A stretch of DNA of 46,744 bases from Limnohabitans sp. (GCA_018882835.1 VERE01000021.1:1-46744); one strand, 5' to 3'. Shown: positions 8,949 through 20,204, numbered from the stretch's first letter. Notes: generated by a model not told the origin, from the letters alone. A program made the numbers and translations.

Positions 8949-10454
8949 ATGTTGTCACTCAAAGACCAACACGCACTCATCCTGGGCCTCGGGGAATCCG
9001 GCCTGGCGATGGCGCGTTGGTGCGCCCGCAATGGCGCTCGAGTGACCGTGCTGGACTCGCGCGAGCAACCGCCGCACCTGGCCACGCTGCTGGCAGACTG
9101 CCCCTCCGTGGAATTCAAGTCGGGTGCCTTTGACGCCTCTGCCATCGAGGGCACTGACATTCGCGCAGTGTTCAAAAGCCCGGGGCTCTCGCCGCAGAGC
9201 GTGGCGCCGCTTTGGCAAGCGGCACAAGCCATGGGCCTTTGGCGGGGAACCGAGCTCACCTTGTTTGCCCAAGCGTTGATCGATTTGCGCGCCACCACGG
9301 CATACCAACCGCAAATCCTTGCCATCACGGGAACCAATGGCAAGACCACGGTCACCGCGCTGACCGGGTTGTTGTTGGAACGAGCCGGCATGAGCGTTGC
9401 GGTGGCCGGCAACATCGGCCCCACCTTGTTGGACACCCTGTGCCACTGGCTCAATGGTGAAAACGGCTTGCCGCAGGCCTGGGTGCTCGAGCTCTCCAGC
9501 TTCCAGTTGGAGGGCGTCGACAATTTTGAACCTACCGCTGCAGCCTTGCTCAACATCACCCAGGACCATTTGGACTGGCATGGCAACATGGCGGCCTACG
9601 CGACGGCCAAAGCCAATGTGTTTGGGCAGCAGGCCCTGATGCTGCTCAATCGCGATGATCCGGCCACCATGGCCATGTTGCCAACGCCAGAGCAAATCAA
9701 AAAGAAGCAGCGCCCGGCGCGCAACTTCCTCAGCTTTGGCAGCGATGTGCCCAATCAGCCGGGACACTATGGCCTGGAAACGGTGAATGGCATGACCTGG
9801 CTGGTGCGTGCCATGGAAGCCGATGAAACCCGCAAGCGGCGTCGCGACGAAGAGGAAGACATACACCTGCAGCGTCTCATGCCTGCCGACGCCCTGCGCA
9901 TACGCGGCCGCCACAATGCCTTGAATGCCTTGGCGGCGCTGGCACTGGCCTGCAGCACAGGGCGTCAGCTGGCGCCCATGCTCTATGGCTTGCGCGAGTA
10001 CAACGGAGAGCCGCACCGTGTCGAACCCGTGGCCCGGGTCCAAGACGTGGAATATTTTGACGACAGCAAAGGCACCAATGTCGGCGCCACCGTGGCAGCG
10101 GTGCTGGGGCTGGGGGCCGATCGGCGCCTGGTGGTCATCCTGGGCGGTGACGGAAAGGGGCAAGATTTTGCGCCCTTGGTTCACCCCGTCAAGCAACATG
10201 CACGCGCCGTGGTGTTGATCGGGCGCGACGCGCCTGCATTGCGAGAAGCCCTGACGGTGACGGGTGTTCCCCTGCATGACGCTGCCAGCCTGCCCGAAGC
10301 GGTGAGCGCAGCCAGTGACCTGGCGCAAGCGGGCGATGCGGTGCTGCTGTCGCCGGCGTGTGCCAGCCTGGACATGTTCCGCAATTATGCGCACCGTGCC
10401 GAGGTCTTTGTGGCGGCTGTACAGGCCTTGGCACAAGAGGAGGGCGTGGCATGA
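8949..10454 (+). CDS. murD: UDP-MurNAc-L-alanine:D-glutamate ligase
   Basis: MurD adds D-glutamate as the second stem residue. The 501-aa protein begins with a Rossmann-like ILGLGESG, then the P-loop GTNGKTT (128-134), the [11 protein letters not shown] motif and YFDDSKGTN. It is longer than the ~440-aa E. coli enzyme, partly because of a charged insert near residues 290-310 ([12 protein letters not shown]). I chose the ATG at 8949; a GTG at 8907 is in frame but lies well inside mraY. It overlaps ftsW as ATGA. Confidence 0.95.
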   Translation: MLSLKDQHALILGLGESGLAMARWCARNGARVTVLDSREQPPHLATLLADCPSVEFKSGAFDASAIEGTDIRAVFKSPGLSPQSVAPLWQAAQAMGLWRGTELTLFAQALIDLRATTAYQPQILAITGTNGKTTVTALTGLLLERAGMSVAVAGNIGPTLLDTLCHWLNGENGLPQAWVLELSSFQLEGVDNFEPTAAALLNITQDHLDWHGNMAAYATAKANVFGQQALMLLNRDDPATMAMLPTPEQIKKKQRPARNFLSFGSDVPNQPGHYGLETVNGMTWLVRAMEADETRKRRRDEEEDIHLQRLMPADALRIRGRHNALNALAALALACSTGRQLAPMLYGLREYNGEPHRVEPVARVQDVEYFDDSKGTNVGATVAAVLGLGADRRLVVILGGDGKGQDFAPLVHPVKQHARAVVLIGRDAPALREALTVTGVPLHDAASLPEAVSAASDLAQAGDAVLLSPACASLDMFRNYAHRAEVFVAAVQALAQEEGVA

Positions 10455-11719
10455 CGGCCAAGACAGCCTCTATGGGTCGCTTGTGGTCCCGTCTGTGGGG
10501 TGAGGTCCCAGCCGAGGGGCCCGATGCCTTGCCCGTGCGCGTGCACGGCACCGAATTCACCCGGACGGGTGCCGCGCCTGTGCGGGTCAAGGGCTTCGAT
10601 CAACCGCTGGCGTGGGTCACACTGGGTTTGCTGATGTGGGGCCTGATCATGGTGTATTCCGCCTCGATCGCCATGCCCGACAACCCGCGCTTTGCCAATT
10701 ACACCCAGACGCACTTTCTGGTGCGTCACGTCGCCTCGATCGGCATCGCCTTTGTGGCCGCGTTGCTGGCCTTTCAGGTGCCCATCAATACCTGGGAAAA
10801 AATGGCGCCCTGGATTTTTGTGGTGTCGCTCATCTTGCTCATCGCAGTTTTGATTCCCTTCATCGGCAAGGGGGTGAATGGGGCACGGCGCTGGATTTCT
10901 CTGGGCATCATGAACTTCCAGCCGTCCGAACTGGCCAAGTTGGGCGTCCTGCTGTACGCCAGCAATTACATGGTTCGCAAAATGGAAGTGAAGGAAAAAT
11001 TCTTCACCTCGGTTGCGCCCATGGGCATCGCCGTGGCCGTGGTCGGCTTGTTGTTGCTGGCCGAACCGGACATGGGGGCCTTCATGGTGATTGCAGTCAT
11101 CGCCATGGGCATCCTGTTTTTGGGCGGCGTGAACGCACGCATGTTCTTCCTGATTGCCGCTGTGCTGGTGGTGGCCTTCGGCCTCATGATTGCTTTGTCG
11201 GAGTGGCGTCGCGAGCGCATTTTTGCCTACCTCGACCCTTGGAGCGAGAAGCATGCGCTGGGCAAAGGCTACCAGTTGTCGCACTCCTTGATTGCGATTG
11301 GCCGTGGCGAAATTTTTGGCGTCGGCTTGGGTGGCAGTGTGGAGAAATTGCACTGGCTGCCCGAAGCCCACACCGACTTCTTGCTGGCCGTCATCGGCGA
11401 AGAGTTCGGCTTCATCGGTGTGCTGGTGGTGATTGGCCTGTTCATGTGGCTGACGCGTCGCATCATGTACATCGGTCGCCAGGCCATCGCCATGGACCGC
11501 ATTTTTGCGGGCTTGCTAGCGCAGGGCGTGGGCATTTGGGTCGGGTTTCAGTCGTTCATCAACATGGGCGTGAACCTGGGCGCCTTGCCGACCAAGGGAT
11601 TGACCTTGCCGCTGATGAGCTATGGTGGATCGGCCATCTTGCTCAACCTGGTGGCCATTGCCATGGTGTTGCGCGTCGATTACGAGAACCGACAGTTGAT
11701 GCATGGAGGCCGTTTGTGA
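10451..11719 (+). CDS. ftsW: Septal peptidoglycan glycosyltransferase FtsW (SEDS family)
   Basis: FtsW polymerises lipid II at the septum with FtsI. The 422-aa protein has a ~50-residue cytoplasmic N-terminus and then about ten membrane helices, starting at [22 protein letters not shown] signatures include [19 protein letters not shown] and the C-terminal [17 protein letters not shown]. The ATG at 10451 overlaps the murD stop; earlier in-frame starts lie within murD. The paralog rodA is at 28468. The stop overlaps the murG GTG start. Confidence 0.96.
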   Translation: MTAKTASMGRLWSRLWGEVPAEGPDALPVRVHGTEFTRTGAAPVRVKGFDQPLAWVTLGLLMWGLIMVYSASIAMPDNPRFANYTQTHFLVRHVASIGIAFVAALLAFQVPINTWEKMAPWIFVVSLILLIAVLIPFIGKGVNGARRWISLGIMNFQPSELAKLGVLLYASNYMVRKMEVKEKFFTSVAPMGIAVAVVGLLLLAEPDMGAFMVIAVIAMGILFLGGVNARMFFLIAAVLVVAFGLMIALSEWRRERIFAYLDPWSEKHALGKGYQLSHSLIAIGRGEIFGVGLGGSVEKLHWLPEAHTDFLLAVIGEEFGFIGVLVVIGLFMWLTRRIMYIGRQAIAMDRIFAGLLAQGVGIWVGFQSFINMGVNLGALPTKGLTLPLMSYGGSAILLNLVAIAMVLRVDYENRQLMHGGRL

Positions 11720-12783
11720 GCAGCGGAACAGCTTTGGTCATGGCGGGCGGCACGGGAGGGCATATCTTTCCCGGGCTGGCTGTGGCCGAGCGTTTGCGCG
11801 AATTGGGCTGGCGCGTGCACTGGCTGGGCGGGCCAGCGCCCAGCATGGAAAGCCAACTGGTGCCGCCGCGCGGCTTTGCCTATGAAACCGTGGCGTTTTC
11901 CGGCGTGCGCGGCAAAGGCCTCACAACACTGGCGATGTTGCCTTGGCGCATGGCCAAAGCCTTTTGGCAAAGCATGAAAGTGGTGCGACGTGTCCAGCCA
12001 GACGTGGTGTTGGGCTTGGGGGGCTACATCAGTTTCCCGGCGGGGTTGGTGAGCGCCTTGGCCGGACGACCCTTGGTGTTGCATGAGCAAAATTCTGTGG
12101 CTGGCATGGCCAACAAGGTGCTCGCACGTGTGGCACGGCGTGTTTACACCGCGTTTCCGAAAGTGATGGACCAGGCCGAGTGGGTGGGCAACCCGTTGCG
12201 TCAAGCTTTCCTGATGCAAGACCCGCCTGCGCTTCGTTTTGCCAACCGAAGCGGCGCTTTGCGCGTGCTGGTAGTCGGTGGCAGCCTGGGTGCCCAGGCC
12301 TTGAACCAGGTGGTGCCGCAAGCGTTGGCACTGTTGCCGTTGGCGCAGCGTCCCGAGGTCGTTCACCAAAGCGGCGCCAAGCAAATTGAAGCACTGCGCG
12401 AGGCGTATGCCCAGGCGGGCGTGCAAGCCGATTTGACGCCCTTTATTGAAGACACTGCGAGCGCCTTTGCGCAAGCCGACCTGGTGATCTGTCGTGCCGG
12501 TGCCAGTACCGTCACCGAATTGGCTGCCGTGGGCGTCGCTGCTTTGTTTGTGCCTTTCCCGCATGCAGTCGATGACCACCAAACCACCAACGCGCACTTC
12601 CTGGTGGCACAAGGCGGGGGCTGGTGTGTGCCTCAAAAAGAATTGACGGCCGAATCGCTGGCTCAGCGATTGGCAAGCTTACAGCGCGCCGATTTGTTGG
12701 CGGCAGCAGAAAAAGCCTACCTTCAAAGAAAGACAGACGCTGTGGATGTGATGGTCAAGGCGTGTCAGGAGTTGGCCGCATGA
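11716..12783 (+). CDS. murG: Lipid II synthase (UDP-GlcNAc transferase) MurG
   Basis: MurG adds GlcNAc to lipid I, giving lipid II on the inner face of the membrane. The 355-aa GT28 protein opens with [18 protein letters not shown] (GGTGGH at 11-16), followed by [20 protein letters not shown], the C-domain [24 protein letters not shown] and [14 protein letters not shown], all typical. The start is a GTG overlapping the ftsW stop; the open frame runs further upstream but only as a shadow of ftsW. It overlaps murC as ATGA. Confidence 0.96.
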   Translation: MSSGTALVMAGGTGGHIFPGLAVAERLRELGWRVHWLGGPAPSMESQLVPPRGFAYETVAFSGVRGKGLTTLAMLPWRMAKAFWQSMKVVRRVQPDVVLGLGGYISFPAGLVSALAGRPLVLHEQNSVAGMANKVLARVARRVYTAFPKVMDQAEWVGNPLRQAFLMQDPPALRFANRSGALRVLVVGGSLGAQALNQVVPQALALLPLAQRPEVVHQSGAKQIEALREAYAQAGVQADLTPFIEDTASAFAQADLVICRAGASTVTELAAVGVAALFVPFPHAVDDHQTTNAHFLVAQGGGWCVPQKELTAESLAQRLASLQRADLLAAAEKAYLQRKTDAVDVMVKACQELAA

Positions 12784-14198
12784 AGCACGCCATCCGGCAC
12801 ATTCATTTTGTAGGCATCGGTGGCGCTGGCATGAGCGGCATTGCCGAAGTGTTGCTCAACCTGGGCTATGTGGTGTCTGGCTCGGACTTGTCCGACGGAC
12901 CCGTTTTGAAGCGCTTGCAAGGTTTGGGCATTCAAACCTTTGTCGGCCATCAGGCGGCCAACATCGCAGGCGCTGACGCGGTGGTGACGTCCACCGCCGT
13001 CAAGGCCGACAACCCCGAAGTGGTGGTGGCGCATCAAAAATTGATTCCTGTTGTGCCGCGCGCAGTCATGCTTGCCGAGTTGATGCGCTTGAAGCAAGGC
13101 ATCGCGATTGCGGGCACGCATGGCAAGACCACGACCACCAGCCTGGTGGCCAGCATGTTGGCCGAAGCCGGACTGGACCCTACATTTGTCATCGGTGGCC
13201 GCCTCAACAGCGCCGGCGCCAATGCCAAGCTGGGCAGCGGTGAGTACATTGTGGTGGAAGCCGACGAGTCGGATGCTTCCTTTCTCAACCTGCTGCCCGT
13301 GATGTCGGTGGTGACCAACATCGATGCAGACCACATGGACACCTATGGCCATGACTTTGGCCGCTTGAAGGGCGCGTTCATCGAATTCCTGCATCGCATG
13401 CCGTTTTACGGTGCCGCGATTTTGTGTACCGACGACCCGGCGGTGCGAAGCATCCTGGCAGATGTGTCCCGTCCCATCACCAGCTACGGTTTGGGCGAAG
13501 CAGCGCAGGTTCGGGCACACGATGTGAAAGCTGTGGGCGCGCGCATGCAGTTTCGCGTGACGCGCCGCAATGGCGTGACCTTGCCCGACTTGCAGATTGA
13601 CCTGAATTTGCCCGGCGTTCACAATGTCTTGAATGCCTTGGCGGCTATTTCAGTGGCGGTGGAGTTGAACCTCCCGGATGCTGCTGTGCAAAAAGCGCTG
13701 GCGGAATTCAAGGGCGTGGGCCGGCGCTTCCAGCGCCACGGAGAGGTGGCCGCGCGCCAGGGCGGACAGTTCACCTTGATCGAAGACTACGGCCACCATC
13801 CCGTCGAGCTTGCCGCAACGCTGGCTGCGGCTCGCGGCGCATTTCCTGGGCGCCGACTGGTGTTGGCGTTTCAGCCACACCGTTACACCCGGACCCGCGA
13901 TTGCTTTGAAGACTTTGTGCAGGTACTTGGGCAGGCCGATGTGGTGTGGCTGACCGAAGTCTATGCCGCTGGCGAAGCGCCCATCGTGGCAGCCGATGGC
14001 CGCGCCCTGGTGCGCGCAGTCCGCGTGTCCGGCAAGGATGCGATTCAGTTCAGTCAAGACACAGAGCAACTAGCCCAGTTGATTGCTCAGCAGGCGCAGG
14101 ATGGCGATGTGGTCATGTGCATGGGCGCTGGCTCCATTGGTGCAGTGCCGGCACGCGTTTTGGCATTGCAAGCGACAGCACCAGGAGGTCAGGCATGA
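12780..14198 (+). CDS. murC: UDP-MurNAc:L-alanine ligase
   Basis: MurC adds the first stem residue, L-alanine, to UDP-MurNAc. The 472-aa protein shows the N-terminal [17 protein letters not shown], the P-loop GTHGKTTTT (112-120), the [10 protein letters not shown] motif and the C-terminal [10 protein letters not shown] typical of MurC. The ATG at 12780 overlaps the murG stop. The recycling paralog Mpl is encoded at 33299-34768, so this cell can feed the pathway both de novo and from recycled tripeptide. Confidence 0.97.
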   Translation: MKHAIRHIHFVGIGGAGMSGIAEVLLNLGYVVSGSDLSDGPVLKRLQGLGIQTFVGHQAANIAGADAVVTSTAVKADNPEVVVAHQKLIPVVPRAVMLAELMRLKQGIAIAGTHGKTTTTSLVASMLAEAGLDPTFVIGGRLNSAGANAKLGSGEYIVVEADESDASFLNLLPVMSVVTNIDADHMDTYGHDFGRLKGAFIEFLHRMPFYGAAILCTDDPAVRSILADVSRPITSYGLGEAAQVRAHDVKAVGARMQFRVTRRNGVTLPDLQIDLNLPGVHNVLNALAAISVAVELNLPDAAVQKALAEFKGVGRRFQRHGEVAARQGGQFTLIEDYGHHPVELAATLAAARGAFPGRRLVLAFQPHRYTRTRDCFEDFVQVLGQADVVWLTEVYAAGEAPIVAADGRALVRAVRVSGKDAIQFSQDTEQLAQLIAQQAQDGDVVMCMGAGSIGAVPARVLALQATAPGGQA

Positions 14199-15196
14199 GT
14201 CACCTGCTGCAAACCTTGCCGGCCATGCCACCGTGGGATGCCTCGGTGAAAGTGGCGGTGCTGATGGGCGGCCGATCGGCCGAACGCGAGGTGTCCTTGA
14301 TGTCGGGCCAGGGCGTGCTGCAAGCCTTGCGCAGCCAAGGTGTCGATGCGCATGCCTTCGATCCCGCAGAGCAAGGCCTTGAAACCTTGAAGCGCGAGGG
14401 CTTTGGGCGCGCCTTCATCGCCTTGCACGGCCGCTATGGCGAAGACGGCAGCGTGCAGGGCGCGCTGGAGTTGCTGGGCATTCCCTACACCGGGTCTGGT
14501 GTCATGGCCTCAGCCATGGCCATGGACAAAGTCATGACCAAGCGCATCTGGTCAGCGCTGGGTTTGTCAACCCCCGCCTCGGTCTGGCTGCCACCCGAAG
14601 AGCAATCCGAATCGCGCTTGGCACGCATTCCCGGTGAGCTCGGCTTGCCGCTGATCGTCAAGCCGCCGCGCGAAGGCTCTTCCATCGGCGTGACCAAGGT
14701 GACGGCGGCTGCAGACTTGCCAGCGGCGGTCAGCCTGGCCACGCAGTACGACCCCGACCTGCTGTGCGAAGCGTTTGTGCAGGGCATGGAGGTGACTTGT
14801 CCCGTTCTGGGCAGTGGCGCCTCTGCCATCGCATTGCCCGTGGTGCGCATTGCGGCACCCGATGGTGCCTACGATTACCAAAACAAATATTTCACAGACG
14901 ATGTGACATACCACTGCCCAAGCGGCTTGCCTGCCGCATTGGAGCAACGTATCCAGCAACTGGTGGTGTCGGCTTACCGGGCACTGGGCTGCCGAGGATG
15001 GGGGCGCGCTGACCTGATGATTCGCGCCTCGGACGAGCAGCCCTTCCTGCTTGAAATGAACACCTCGCCGGGCATGACCAGCCATTCGCTGGTGCCCATG
15101 TCGGCCCGTGCGGCAGGTATTTCCTATGAAGCCTTGTGCTTGCGCGTGCTCAGCAGCGCAACACTGGACCACACCCCGAAAGAGGCAGCCCAGTGA
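14195..15196 (+). CDS. ddl: D-alanine--D-alanine ligase
   Basis: Ddl makes the D-Ala-D-Ala dipeptide used by MurF. The 333-aa ATP-grasp protein has [17 protein letters not shown] near residue 22, the [10 protein letters not shown] substrate loop, [11 protein letters not shown] in the ATP-binding part, and the catalytic [15 protein letters not shown]. The position between murC and ftsQ is that of ddlB. Both ends overlap neighbours by four bases (ATGA and GTGA). Confidence 0.96.
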   Translation: MSHLLQTLPAMPPWDASVKVAVLMGGRSAEREVSLMSGQGVLQALRSQGVDAHAFDPAEQGLETLKREGFGRAFIALHGRYGEDGSVQGALELLGIPYTGSGVMASAMAMDKVMTKRIWSALGLSTPASVWLPPEEQSESRLARIPGELGLPLIVKPPREGSSIGVTKVTAAADLPAAVSLATQYDPDLLCEAFVQGMEVTCPVLGSGASAIALPVVRIAAPDGAYDYQNKYFTDDVTYHCPSGLPAALEQRIQQLVVSAYRALGCRGWGRADLMIRASDEQPFLLEMNTSPGMTSHSLVPMSARAAGISYEALCLRVLSSATLDHTPKEAAQ

Positions 15197-16002
15197 ACGC
15201 ACGCCTCAACGCCACCCTGGACATGCCCTTGGTCATTCCGTTGGATGTCAAGCTCATGAACATGGCCGCCACGGTCATGGCTCTGGGGTGTGCGTTGCTG
15301 GTCATTGCAGCCTTGGTGTGGTGGTTGCTGCGCTTGCCACTGTTTGCCTTGGCTGGCATCACGGTGACGGGCGAAGTCGAGCACAACAATGTGGTCACCC
15401 TGCGAGCCAATATCACTCCCAAATTGAATGGCAACTTTTTCACAGTCGACCTGGCCCAGGCCCGCAAAGTGTTTGAGTCGGTGCCTTGGGTGCGCCAGGC
15501 CGTGGTCCAGCGAGAGTTTCCCAACCGGCTGCGCGTGCACCTGGTGGAGCACCAGCCCGCAGCCTTTTGGGGGCATGAGGGTGAGGGCCGCATGCTGAAC
15601 CAGCAAGGGGAAGTGTTCGAAGCCAACCTGGGCGATCTGGAAGACGAAGACTTGCCCACGCTGCATGGCCCTGACAACCAGTCGGCCCAAGTGCTGGTCA
15701 TGTACCGCGAACTGGCGTCGGTCTTCCAGGAACTGGGGCTGCCCATGCAAGGGCTGGAGTTGACCGCACGCGGCAGTTGGCGCGCCCATCTGGGCAAGCG
15801 CGCGGTGGTGGAAATGGGGCGTGGCACGCCCGAGGAACTCAAGGCGAGATTGCAACCCTTTGTTCAAACGTTGCCCAGTGTGGCATCGCGCAATGGAAGG
15901 AAAGTGGCTGCACTGGAATCGGCAGATTTGCGGCATGAAAACGGTTATGCCTTGCGCATGCGCGGCATCACCACGGTGGATCCACAACAGGTGAAGAAAT
16001 AA
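15193..16002 (+). CDS. ftsQ: Cell division protein FtsQ
   Basis: FtsQ is a bitopic membrane protein that anchors the FtsQLB complex at the septum. The 269-aa protein has a cytoplasmic N-terminus, a membrane helix at about 27-50 ([23 protein letters not shown]), a POTRA domain starting at [18 protein letters not shown], and a beta domain with [17 protein letters not shown]. The GTG start overlaps the ddl stop; alternatives upstream lie inside ddl. A 16-base gap separates it from ftsA. Confidence 0.95.
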   Translation: MNARLNATLDMPLVIPLDVKLMNMAATVMALGCALLVIAALVWWLLRLPLFALAGITVTGEVEHNNVVTLRANITPKLNGNFFTVDLAQARKVFESVPWVRQAVVQREFPNRLRVHLVEHQPAAFWGHEGEGRMLNQQGEVFEANLGDLEDEDLPTLHGPDNQSAQVLVMYRELASVFQELGLPMQGLELTARGSWRAHLGKRAVVEMGRGTPEELKARLQPFVQTLPSVASRNGRKVAALESADLRHENGYALRMRGITTVDPQQVKK

Positions 16003-16018
16003 GGCACGAGGTCTCTCT

Positions 16019-17248
16019 ATGGCAAAAGAGTACAAGGATTTGGTGGTCGGGCTGGATATTGGTACCAGCAAGGTCATGGCGGTGGTGGCAGAAGTGTTGC
16101 CGGGAGGCGAAATGAAAATCGCTGGGCTCGGCGTGTCTACCAGCAGCGGTTTGAAGCGTGGCGTGGTGGTGAATATCGATGCCACGGTGCAAAGCATTCA
16201 GCAAGCCTTGAAAGAGGCCGAACTGATGGCCGATTGCAAAATCACCCGGGTCTATACCGGCATCACCGGTAGCCACATTCGGGGCATCAACTCCAGCGGC
16301 ATGGTTGCCGTGAAAGACCGCGAAGTGACGGCGCCCGATGTGGCCCGCGTTGTCGAGACGGCCAAGGCCATCAACATATCCACCGACCAGCGCTTGTTGC
16401 TGGTGGAGCCGCAAGAGTTTGTGATTGACGGCCAAGACGTCAAAGAGCCGATCGGCATGAGCGGCATCCGTCTTGAAGCCAAGGTGCACATTGTGACCGG
16501 GGCGCAAAGCGCAGCAGAAAACATCATCAAGTGCGTGCGCCGCTGTGGCCTCGATGTGGATCAGCTCATGCTGAACCCCTTGGCCTCCAGCTTGTCGGTG
16601 TTGACCGCAGACGAGAAAGACCTGGGCGTGGCCCTGGTGGACATAGGCGCCGGGACAACAGATGTGGCGATTTTTACGGGCGGTGCGATTCGACACACGG
16701 CGGTGATTCCCATCGCCGGCGACCTGATCACCAGCGACATTGCCATGGCCTTGCGCACCCCCACCAAAGATGCTGAAGACATCAAGGTGGAGTCGGGCTA
16801 TGCCAAGCAAATGCTGGCCGATCCGGAAATGCAAGTGGAAGTGCCTGGTCTGGGTGATCGTGGCCCACGCATGCTCAGCCGCCAAGCCTTGGCGGGTGTG
16901 ATTGAGCCCCGTGTGGAGGAAATCTTTTCGCTGGTGCAACAAGTCATTCGCGACTCTGGCTTTGAAGAGGTGCTGTCGTCTGGCATTGTGCTCACCGGCG
17001 GCAGCGCGGTCATGCCGGGCATGGTCGAGCTGGGCGAAGATATTTTTCTCAAGCCCGTGCGCCGCGGCCTGCCCCACTATGGCGGCGCGCTCTCGGACAT
17101 GGTGTCGCAGCCGCGTGCTTCCACCGTCATGGGCTTGCTCGAAGAAGCGCGCCTGGGCCGCATGCGGGGGTTCAAAGTGGCCCAAAAGAGTGGCTCGGTG
17201 ACAACTGCTTTCGGTCGTATCAAAGACTGGTTTGTGGGGAACTTCTGA
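16019..17248 (+). CDS. ftsA: Cell division protein FtsA
   Basis: FtsA is an actin-like ATPase that tethers FtsZ to the membrane. The 409-aa protein has the phosphate-1 loop VGLDIGTSKVMAVVAE at the N-terminus, DIGAGTTDVAIFTGG in the middle, GIVLTGGSAVMPG near the end, and a C-terminal amphipathic helix ending KDWFVGNF that acts as membrane-targeting sequence. The ATG has a GAGG-type ribosome binding site in the gap after ftsQ. A 176-base stretch follows before ftsZ. Confidence 0.97.
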   Translation: MAKEYKDLVVGLDIGTSKVMAVVAEVLPGGEMKIAGLGVSTSSGLKRGVVVNIDATVQSIQQALKEAELMADCKITRVYTGITGSHIRGINSSGMVAVKDREVTAPDVARVVETAKAINISTDQRLLLVEPQEFVIDGQDVKEPIGMSGIRLEAKVHIVTGAQSAAENIIKCVRRCGLDVDQLMLNPLASSLSVLTADEKDLGVALVDIGAGTTDVAIFTGGAIRHTAVIPIAGDLITSDIAMALRTPTKDAEDIKVESGYAKQMLADPEMQVEVPGLGDRGPRMLSRQALAGVIEPRVEEIFSLVQQVIRDSGFEEVLSSGIVLTGGSAVMPGMVELGEDIFLKPVRRGLPHYGGALSDMVSQPRASTVMGLLEEARLGRMRGFKVAQKSGSVTTAFGRIKDWFVGNF

Positions 17249-17424
17249 TGAACCGTTTCAGCCTGCAATCTCACCTGGCGCGTGGCAGTCCCTCCTGGCC
17301 CAGTGGGCGATGTTGTCGATGGCGACCCTGCTGTCGAGGCGCACCGCCTCCCTCTTGAAGACACAAAGAATCAACAAACGAAACAAATAAACGGCAACTG
17401 CAACTTGGAAAATTGGAGAAAAGT
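17249..17424 (+). other. ftsA-ftsZ spacer
   Basis: This 176-base stretch is the longest break in the dcw cluster. Its first part holds a 36-codon frame whose ATG overlaps the ftsA stop (17248-17358), with Cys/Arg/Pro-rich content that does not look like a known protein. The second part (17359-17414) is A-rich and unlike the surrounding coding DNA, and ends in the GGAGA ribosome binding site of ftsZ. A separate ftsZ promoter could lie here, but I see no convincing -35/-10 pair. Confidence 0.4.
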
Positions 17425-18645
17425 ATGAGCATCGAAATGATTGAAGTCGAAGAATTCAACTCAGGCACCCAGATCAAGGTGATCGGCGTGGGCGGTGGCG
17501 GCGGCAACGCGGTCGAGCACATGATTGCCAGCGGTGTCAAAGGCGTGGAATTCGTTTGCGCCAACACCGATGCACAGGCCTTGCGCGCCAGCTCGGCCCA
17601 CAAAACCATTCAGCTGGGTCACAGCGGTCTGGGCGCAGGCAGCAAGCCCGAGCGTGGCCGTGAAGCCGCCGAAGCTGCCGTGGACCAGATTCGCGAAACC
17701 CTGGAAGGCTGCAACATGCTCTTCATCACGGCCGGCATGGGCGGTGGCACCGGCACCGGCGCGGCCCCAGTGGTGGCCCGCGTGGCTCGCGAAATGGGTA
17801 TCCTGACCGTGGGCGTGGTCACCAAGCCCTTCGAGTGGGAAGGCGGCCGCCGCATGAACCACGCCGAAGCCGGTTTGTCCGAGCTCGAGGCCAACGTGGA
17901 CTCGCTGATCGTGGTGCTCAACGAAAAGTTGCTGGAAGTGCTGGGCGATGACATCACCCAAGATCAGGCCTTCGCCTATGCCAACGATGTGCTGCGCAAC
18001 TCGGTGGGGGGCATTGCCGAAATCATCAACGTGGAAGCGCTGGTGAACGTGGACTTCGAAGACGTTCGCACCGTCATGAGCGAGCAGGGCAAGGCCATGA
18101 TGGGTACTGCCAAGGCCAATGGCCCGGATCGCGCGCGCATTGCCGCAGAGCAAGCCGTGGCCTGCCCATTGCTGGAGGGCATCGACATGTCGGGTGCCAA
18201 GGGCGTGCTGGTGCTGATCACCGCTGCCAAGGGTGGCCTGAAGCTGTCCGAGTCGCGTGAAGCCATGAACACCATTCGTGCCTATGCCTCACCCGATGCC
18301 CACGTGATCTACGGCACGGCGTACGACGACAACCTGGGCGATGAAATTCGCGTCACCGTGGTGGCCACCGGCCTGTCGGTGGGCGGACGCCGCAACACCC
18401 AGCCCCTGCAGGTCATTCGCACCGGCACCGACAACGTGCCGTTCACGGTGCCTACCATGGAGTCCAGCCAGACGACCGCAACGGGCGGTGCCACCTCGAT
18501 GGCCCAGCCCGACTACGGCAGCATGGCGGTGCCCAGCGTGTGGCGCACCAACCGCACCCAAGCTGCAGCCAAGGTCGATGCATTGGCCTCTGGCGGCATG
18601 GATGATTACGAGATCCCGGCCTTCCTGCGCAAGCAGGCGGATTAA
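17425..18645 (+). CDS. ftsZ: Cell division GTPase FtsZ
   Basis: FtsZ is the tubulin-like GTPase that forms the division ring. The 406-aa protein has VIGVGGGGGNAVEHM at 19-33, the tubulin signature GGGTGTG at 106-112, the T7 loop region NVDFEDVRTVM, and a variable linker leading to the C-terminal peptide DDYEIPAFLRKQAD that binds FtsA and ZipA. The ATG at 17425 is preceded by GGAGA. A TTG twelve bases upstream is in frame but overlaps the ribosome binding site and was not chosen. Confidence 0.98.
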   Translation: MSIEMIEVEEFNSGTQIKVIGVGGGGGNAVEHMIASGVKGVEFVCANTDAQALRASSAHKTIQLGHSGLGAGSKPERGREAAEAAVDQIRETLEGCNMLFITAGMGGGTGTGAAPVVARVAREMGILTVGVVTKPFEWEGGRRMNHAEAGLSELEANVDSLIVVLNEKLLEVLGDDITQDQAFAYANDVLRNSVGGIAEIINVEALVNVDFEDVRTVMSEQGKAMMGTAKANGPDRARIAAEQAVACPLLEGIDMSGAKGVLVLITAAKGGLKLSESREAMNTIRAYASPDAHVIYGTAYDDNLGDEIRVTVVATGLSVGGRRNTQPLQVIRTGTDNVPFTVPTMESSQTTATGGATSMAQPDYGSMAVPSVWRTNRTQAAAKVDALASGGMDDYEIPAFLRKQAD

Positions 18646-18657
18646 AATCAAAGGGTG
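18643..18657 (+). promoter_or_regulatory. -10-like element placed for a leaderless lpxC transcript
   Basis: TAAAAT (18643-18648) overlaps the ftsZ stop and ends six bases before the lpxC GTG, which would put the transcript start at the start codon. No good -35 is visible, so this may be chance. Confidence 0.3.
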
Positions 18658-19578
18658 CTGCAACAAAGAACACTTCAAACCATCACCCGCGCCGTTGGCG
18701 TTGGCCTGCACAGCGGGCAGCGGGTGGAGTTGACCCTGCGTCCGGCCCAGCCGGACACAGGGATTGTGTTTCGCCGTGTCGATTTGCCGCAGCCTGTCGA
18801 TATTCCGGTGGCGGCCACGGCCGTCACCGACACCCGTCTGGCGTCCACCATTTCCCAGGGTGGCGCCAAGGTGCACACCATCGAGCACCTGATGTCGGCC
18901 TGTTCCGGGCTGGGTATCGACAATTTGTATGTGGACATCACAGCCGAAGAAGTGCCCATCCTCGATGGGTCAGCTTCCTCGTTTGTGTTCTTGCTTCAAA
19001 GCGCAGGGATTGCCCTGCAAAACGCGCCCAAGCGCTTTGTGCGGGTCTTGAAAACGGTAGAGGTCCGCGAAGGTCAAGGCGCCCAAGAAAAATGGGCCCG
19101 CCTCACGCCTCACCACGGCTTCAAGCTCAGCTTTGAAATCGACTTCAACCACCCTGCAGTGGACTCGACCGGGCAGCGCGTCGAGTTCGACATGGATACC
19201 GGTCGCTACACCCGTGACATTGCGCGGGCCCGCACCTTTGGTTTCACTCGCGATGTGGAGATGATGCGCGCCAATGGCCTGGCACTGGGCGGCGGCTTGG
19301 ACAACGCCATCGTCATGGACGACTACAAGGTGCTCAACAGCGACGGCTTGCGCTACGACGATGAATTTGTGAAGCACAAAATTCTCGATGCCATGGGCGA
19401 CCTGTATGTGCTGGGCAAGCCTTTGCTGGCCGCCTACAGCGCCTTCCGCTCGGGCCATGCCATGAACAACCGCTTGCTGCGCGAGTTGCTCAGCCGTCCC
19501 GATGCCTATGAAATTGTCACGTTCAATAACGAACGCGACGCACCCAGCGGCTTGGCCCAACTCGCGCCGGCTTGGTAA
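18655..19578 (+). CDS. lpxC: UDP-3-O-acyl-N-acetylglucosamine deacetylase
   Basis: LpxC is the zinc deacetylase that commits UDP-sugar to lipid A synthesis. The 307-aa protein begins LQQRTLQ and continues [16 protein letters not shown] as in all LpxC. The zinc ligands are visible: His78 in TIEHLMSA, His241 and Asp245 in HKILDAMGD, with His268 as catalytic base in SGHAM. The GTG start is the only plausible one; AAAGG lies directly against it, too close for a normal ribosome binding site. It ends the dcw cluster as in many proteobacteria. Confidence 0.96.
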   Translation: MLQQRTLQTITRAVGVGLHSGQRVELTLRPAQPDTGIVFRRVDLPQPVDIPVAATAVTDTRLASTISQGGAKVHTIEHLMSACSGLGIDNLYVDITAEEVPILDGSASSFVFLLQSAGIALQNAPKRFVRVLKTVEVREGQGAQEKWARLTPHHGFKLSFEIDFNHPAVDSTGQRVEFDMDTGRYTRDIARARTFGFTRDVEMMRANGLALGGGLDNAIVMDDYKVLNSDGLRYDDEFVKHKILDAMGDLYVLGKPLLAAYSAFRSGHAMNNRLLRELLSRPDAYEIVTFNNERDAPSGLAQLAPAW

Positions 19579-19588
19579 GCTTGCCGTC

Positions 19589-20137
19589 ATGCGTTTGTTA
19601 GGCATAGACCCCGGCTTGCAAACCACGGGGTTTGGCGTGATCGATGCCGAGGGCGGGCGCTTGGCCTATGTGGCCAGCGGCACCATTCGCACCAGTCGGG
19701 TGGCGCAGGGCGACTTGCCAGCGCGCATCAAAGTTTTGTTCGAGGGCGTCCAGGAGGTCATTGAGCGCTATCAGCCTGAGCAAGCCGCCTTGGAAATCGT
19801 GTTTGTGAATGTGAACCCGCAGGCCACGTTGAAGCTGGGCCAAGCCAGGGGGGCTTGCCTGAGCGCCTTGGTACATCGCAATTTGACGGTTGCCGAGTAC
19901 ACCGCCTTGCAAATGAAACAGGCTGTTGCAGGGCATGGGCGTGCTGCCAAGGCGCAGGTGCAAGAGATGGTGAAACGCTTGCTCCAATTGCCCGGCGTGC
20001 CAGGACAAGATGCGGCCGATGCCTTGGGCCTGGCGATCACCCATGCCCACAGTGGATTGGCCTTGTCACGCTTGGCAGCCGCCGGGGCCTCAACCCGCAA
20101 AGTCAGCGGCATGTACCGCCAAGGCCGAAGTCATTGA
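19589..20137 (+). CDS. ruvC: Holliday junction resolvase RuvC
   Basis: RuvC cuts four-way junctions in recombinational repair, with RuvAB (not in this window). The 182-aa protein has the four acidic catalytic residues in place: Asp7 in [10 protein letters not shown], Glu69 in EIVFVN, and Asp141 and Asp144 in GQDAADALG. The ATG at 19589 follows lpxC by ten bases with no clear Shine-Dalgarno sequence; TAAGCT ends seven bases before the ATG. An earlier in-frame start lies within lpxC and was not used. Confidence 0.95.
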   Translation: MRLLGIDPGLQTTGFGVIDAEGGRLAYVASGTIRTSRVAQGDLPARIKVLFEGVQEVIERYQPEQAALEIVFVNVNPQATLKLGQARGACLSALVHRNLTVAEYTALQMKQAVAGHGRAAKAQVQEMVKRLLQLPGVPGQDAADALGLAITHAHSGLALSRLAAAGASTRKVSGMYRQGRSH

Positions 20138-20168
20138 ACGTAAGGTCGTTTGAGATCAACCGAATGCA

Positions 20169-20204
20169 TTGTTAAATTATATCTAAATGGATATAATTTA
20201 ACAA
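20169..20204. promoter_or_regulatory. Perfect 15-bp inverted repeat containing the toxin-antitoxin promoter
   Basis: Arms 20169-20183 and 20190-20204 are exact reverse complements around a 6-base centre. The palindrome holds TTGTTA (20169-20174), 17 bases, then TATAAT (20192-20197), so it is a promoter as well as an operator. The expected +1 falls at 20204, the A of the toxin ATG. By symmetry the same hexamers exist on the other strand, pointing back at ruvC. AT content is far above the surroundings. Confidence 0.75.

Noticed and set aside
8955-10436. 493-codon - strand frame opposite murD
   Set aside because: Shadow of murD, with no ribosome binding site and no recognisable domain.
10612-11715. 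Long + strand frame continuous with murG
   Set aside because: It overlaps ftsW in another frame; murG proper begins at the GTG at 11716, where the GGTGGH-containing N-terminus is found.
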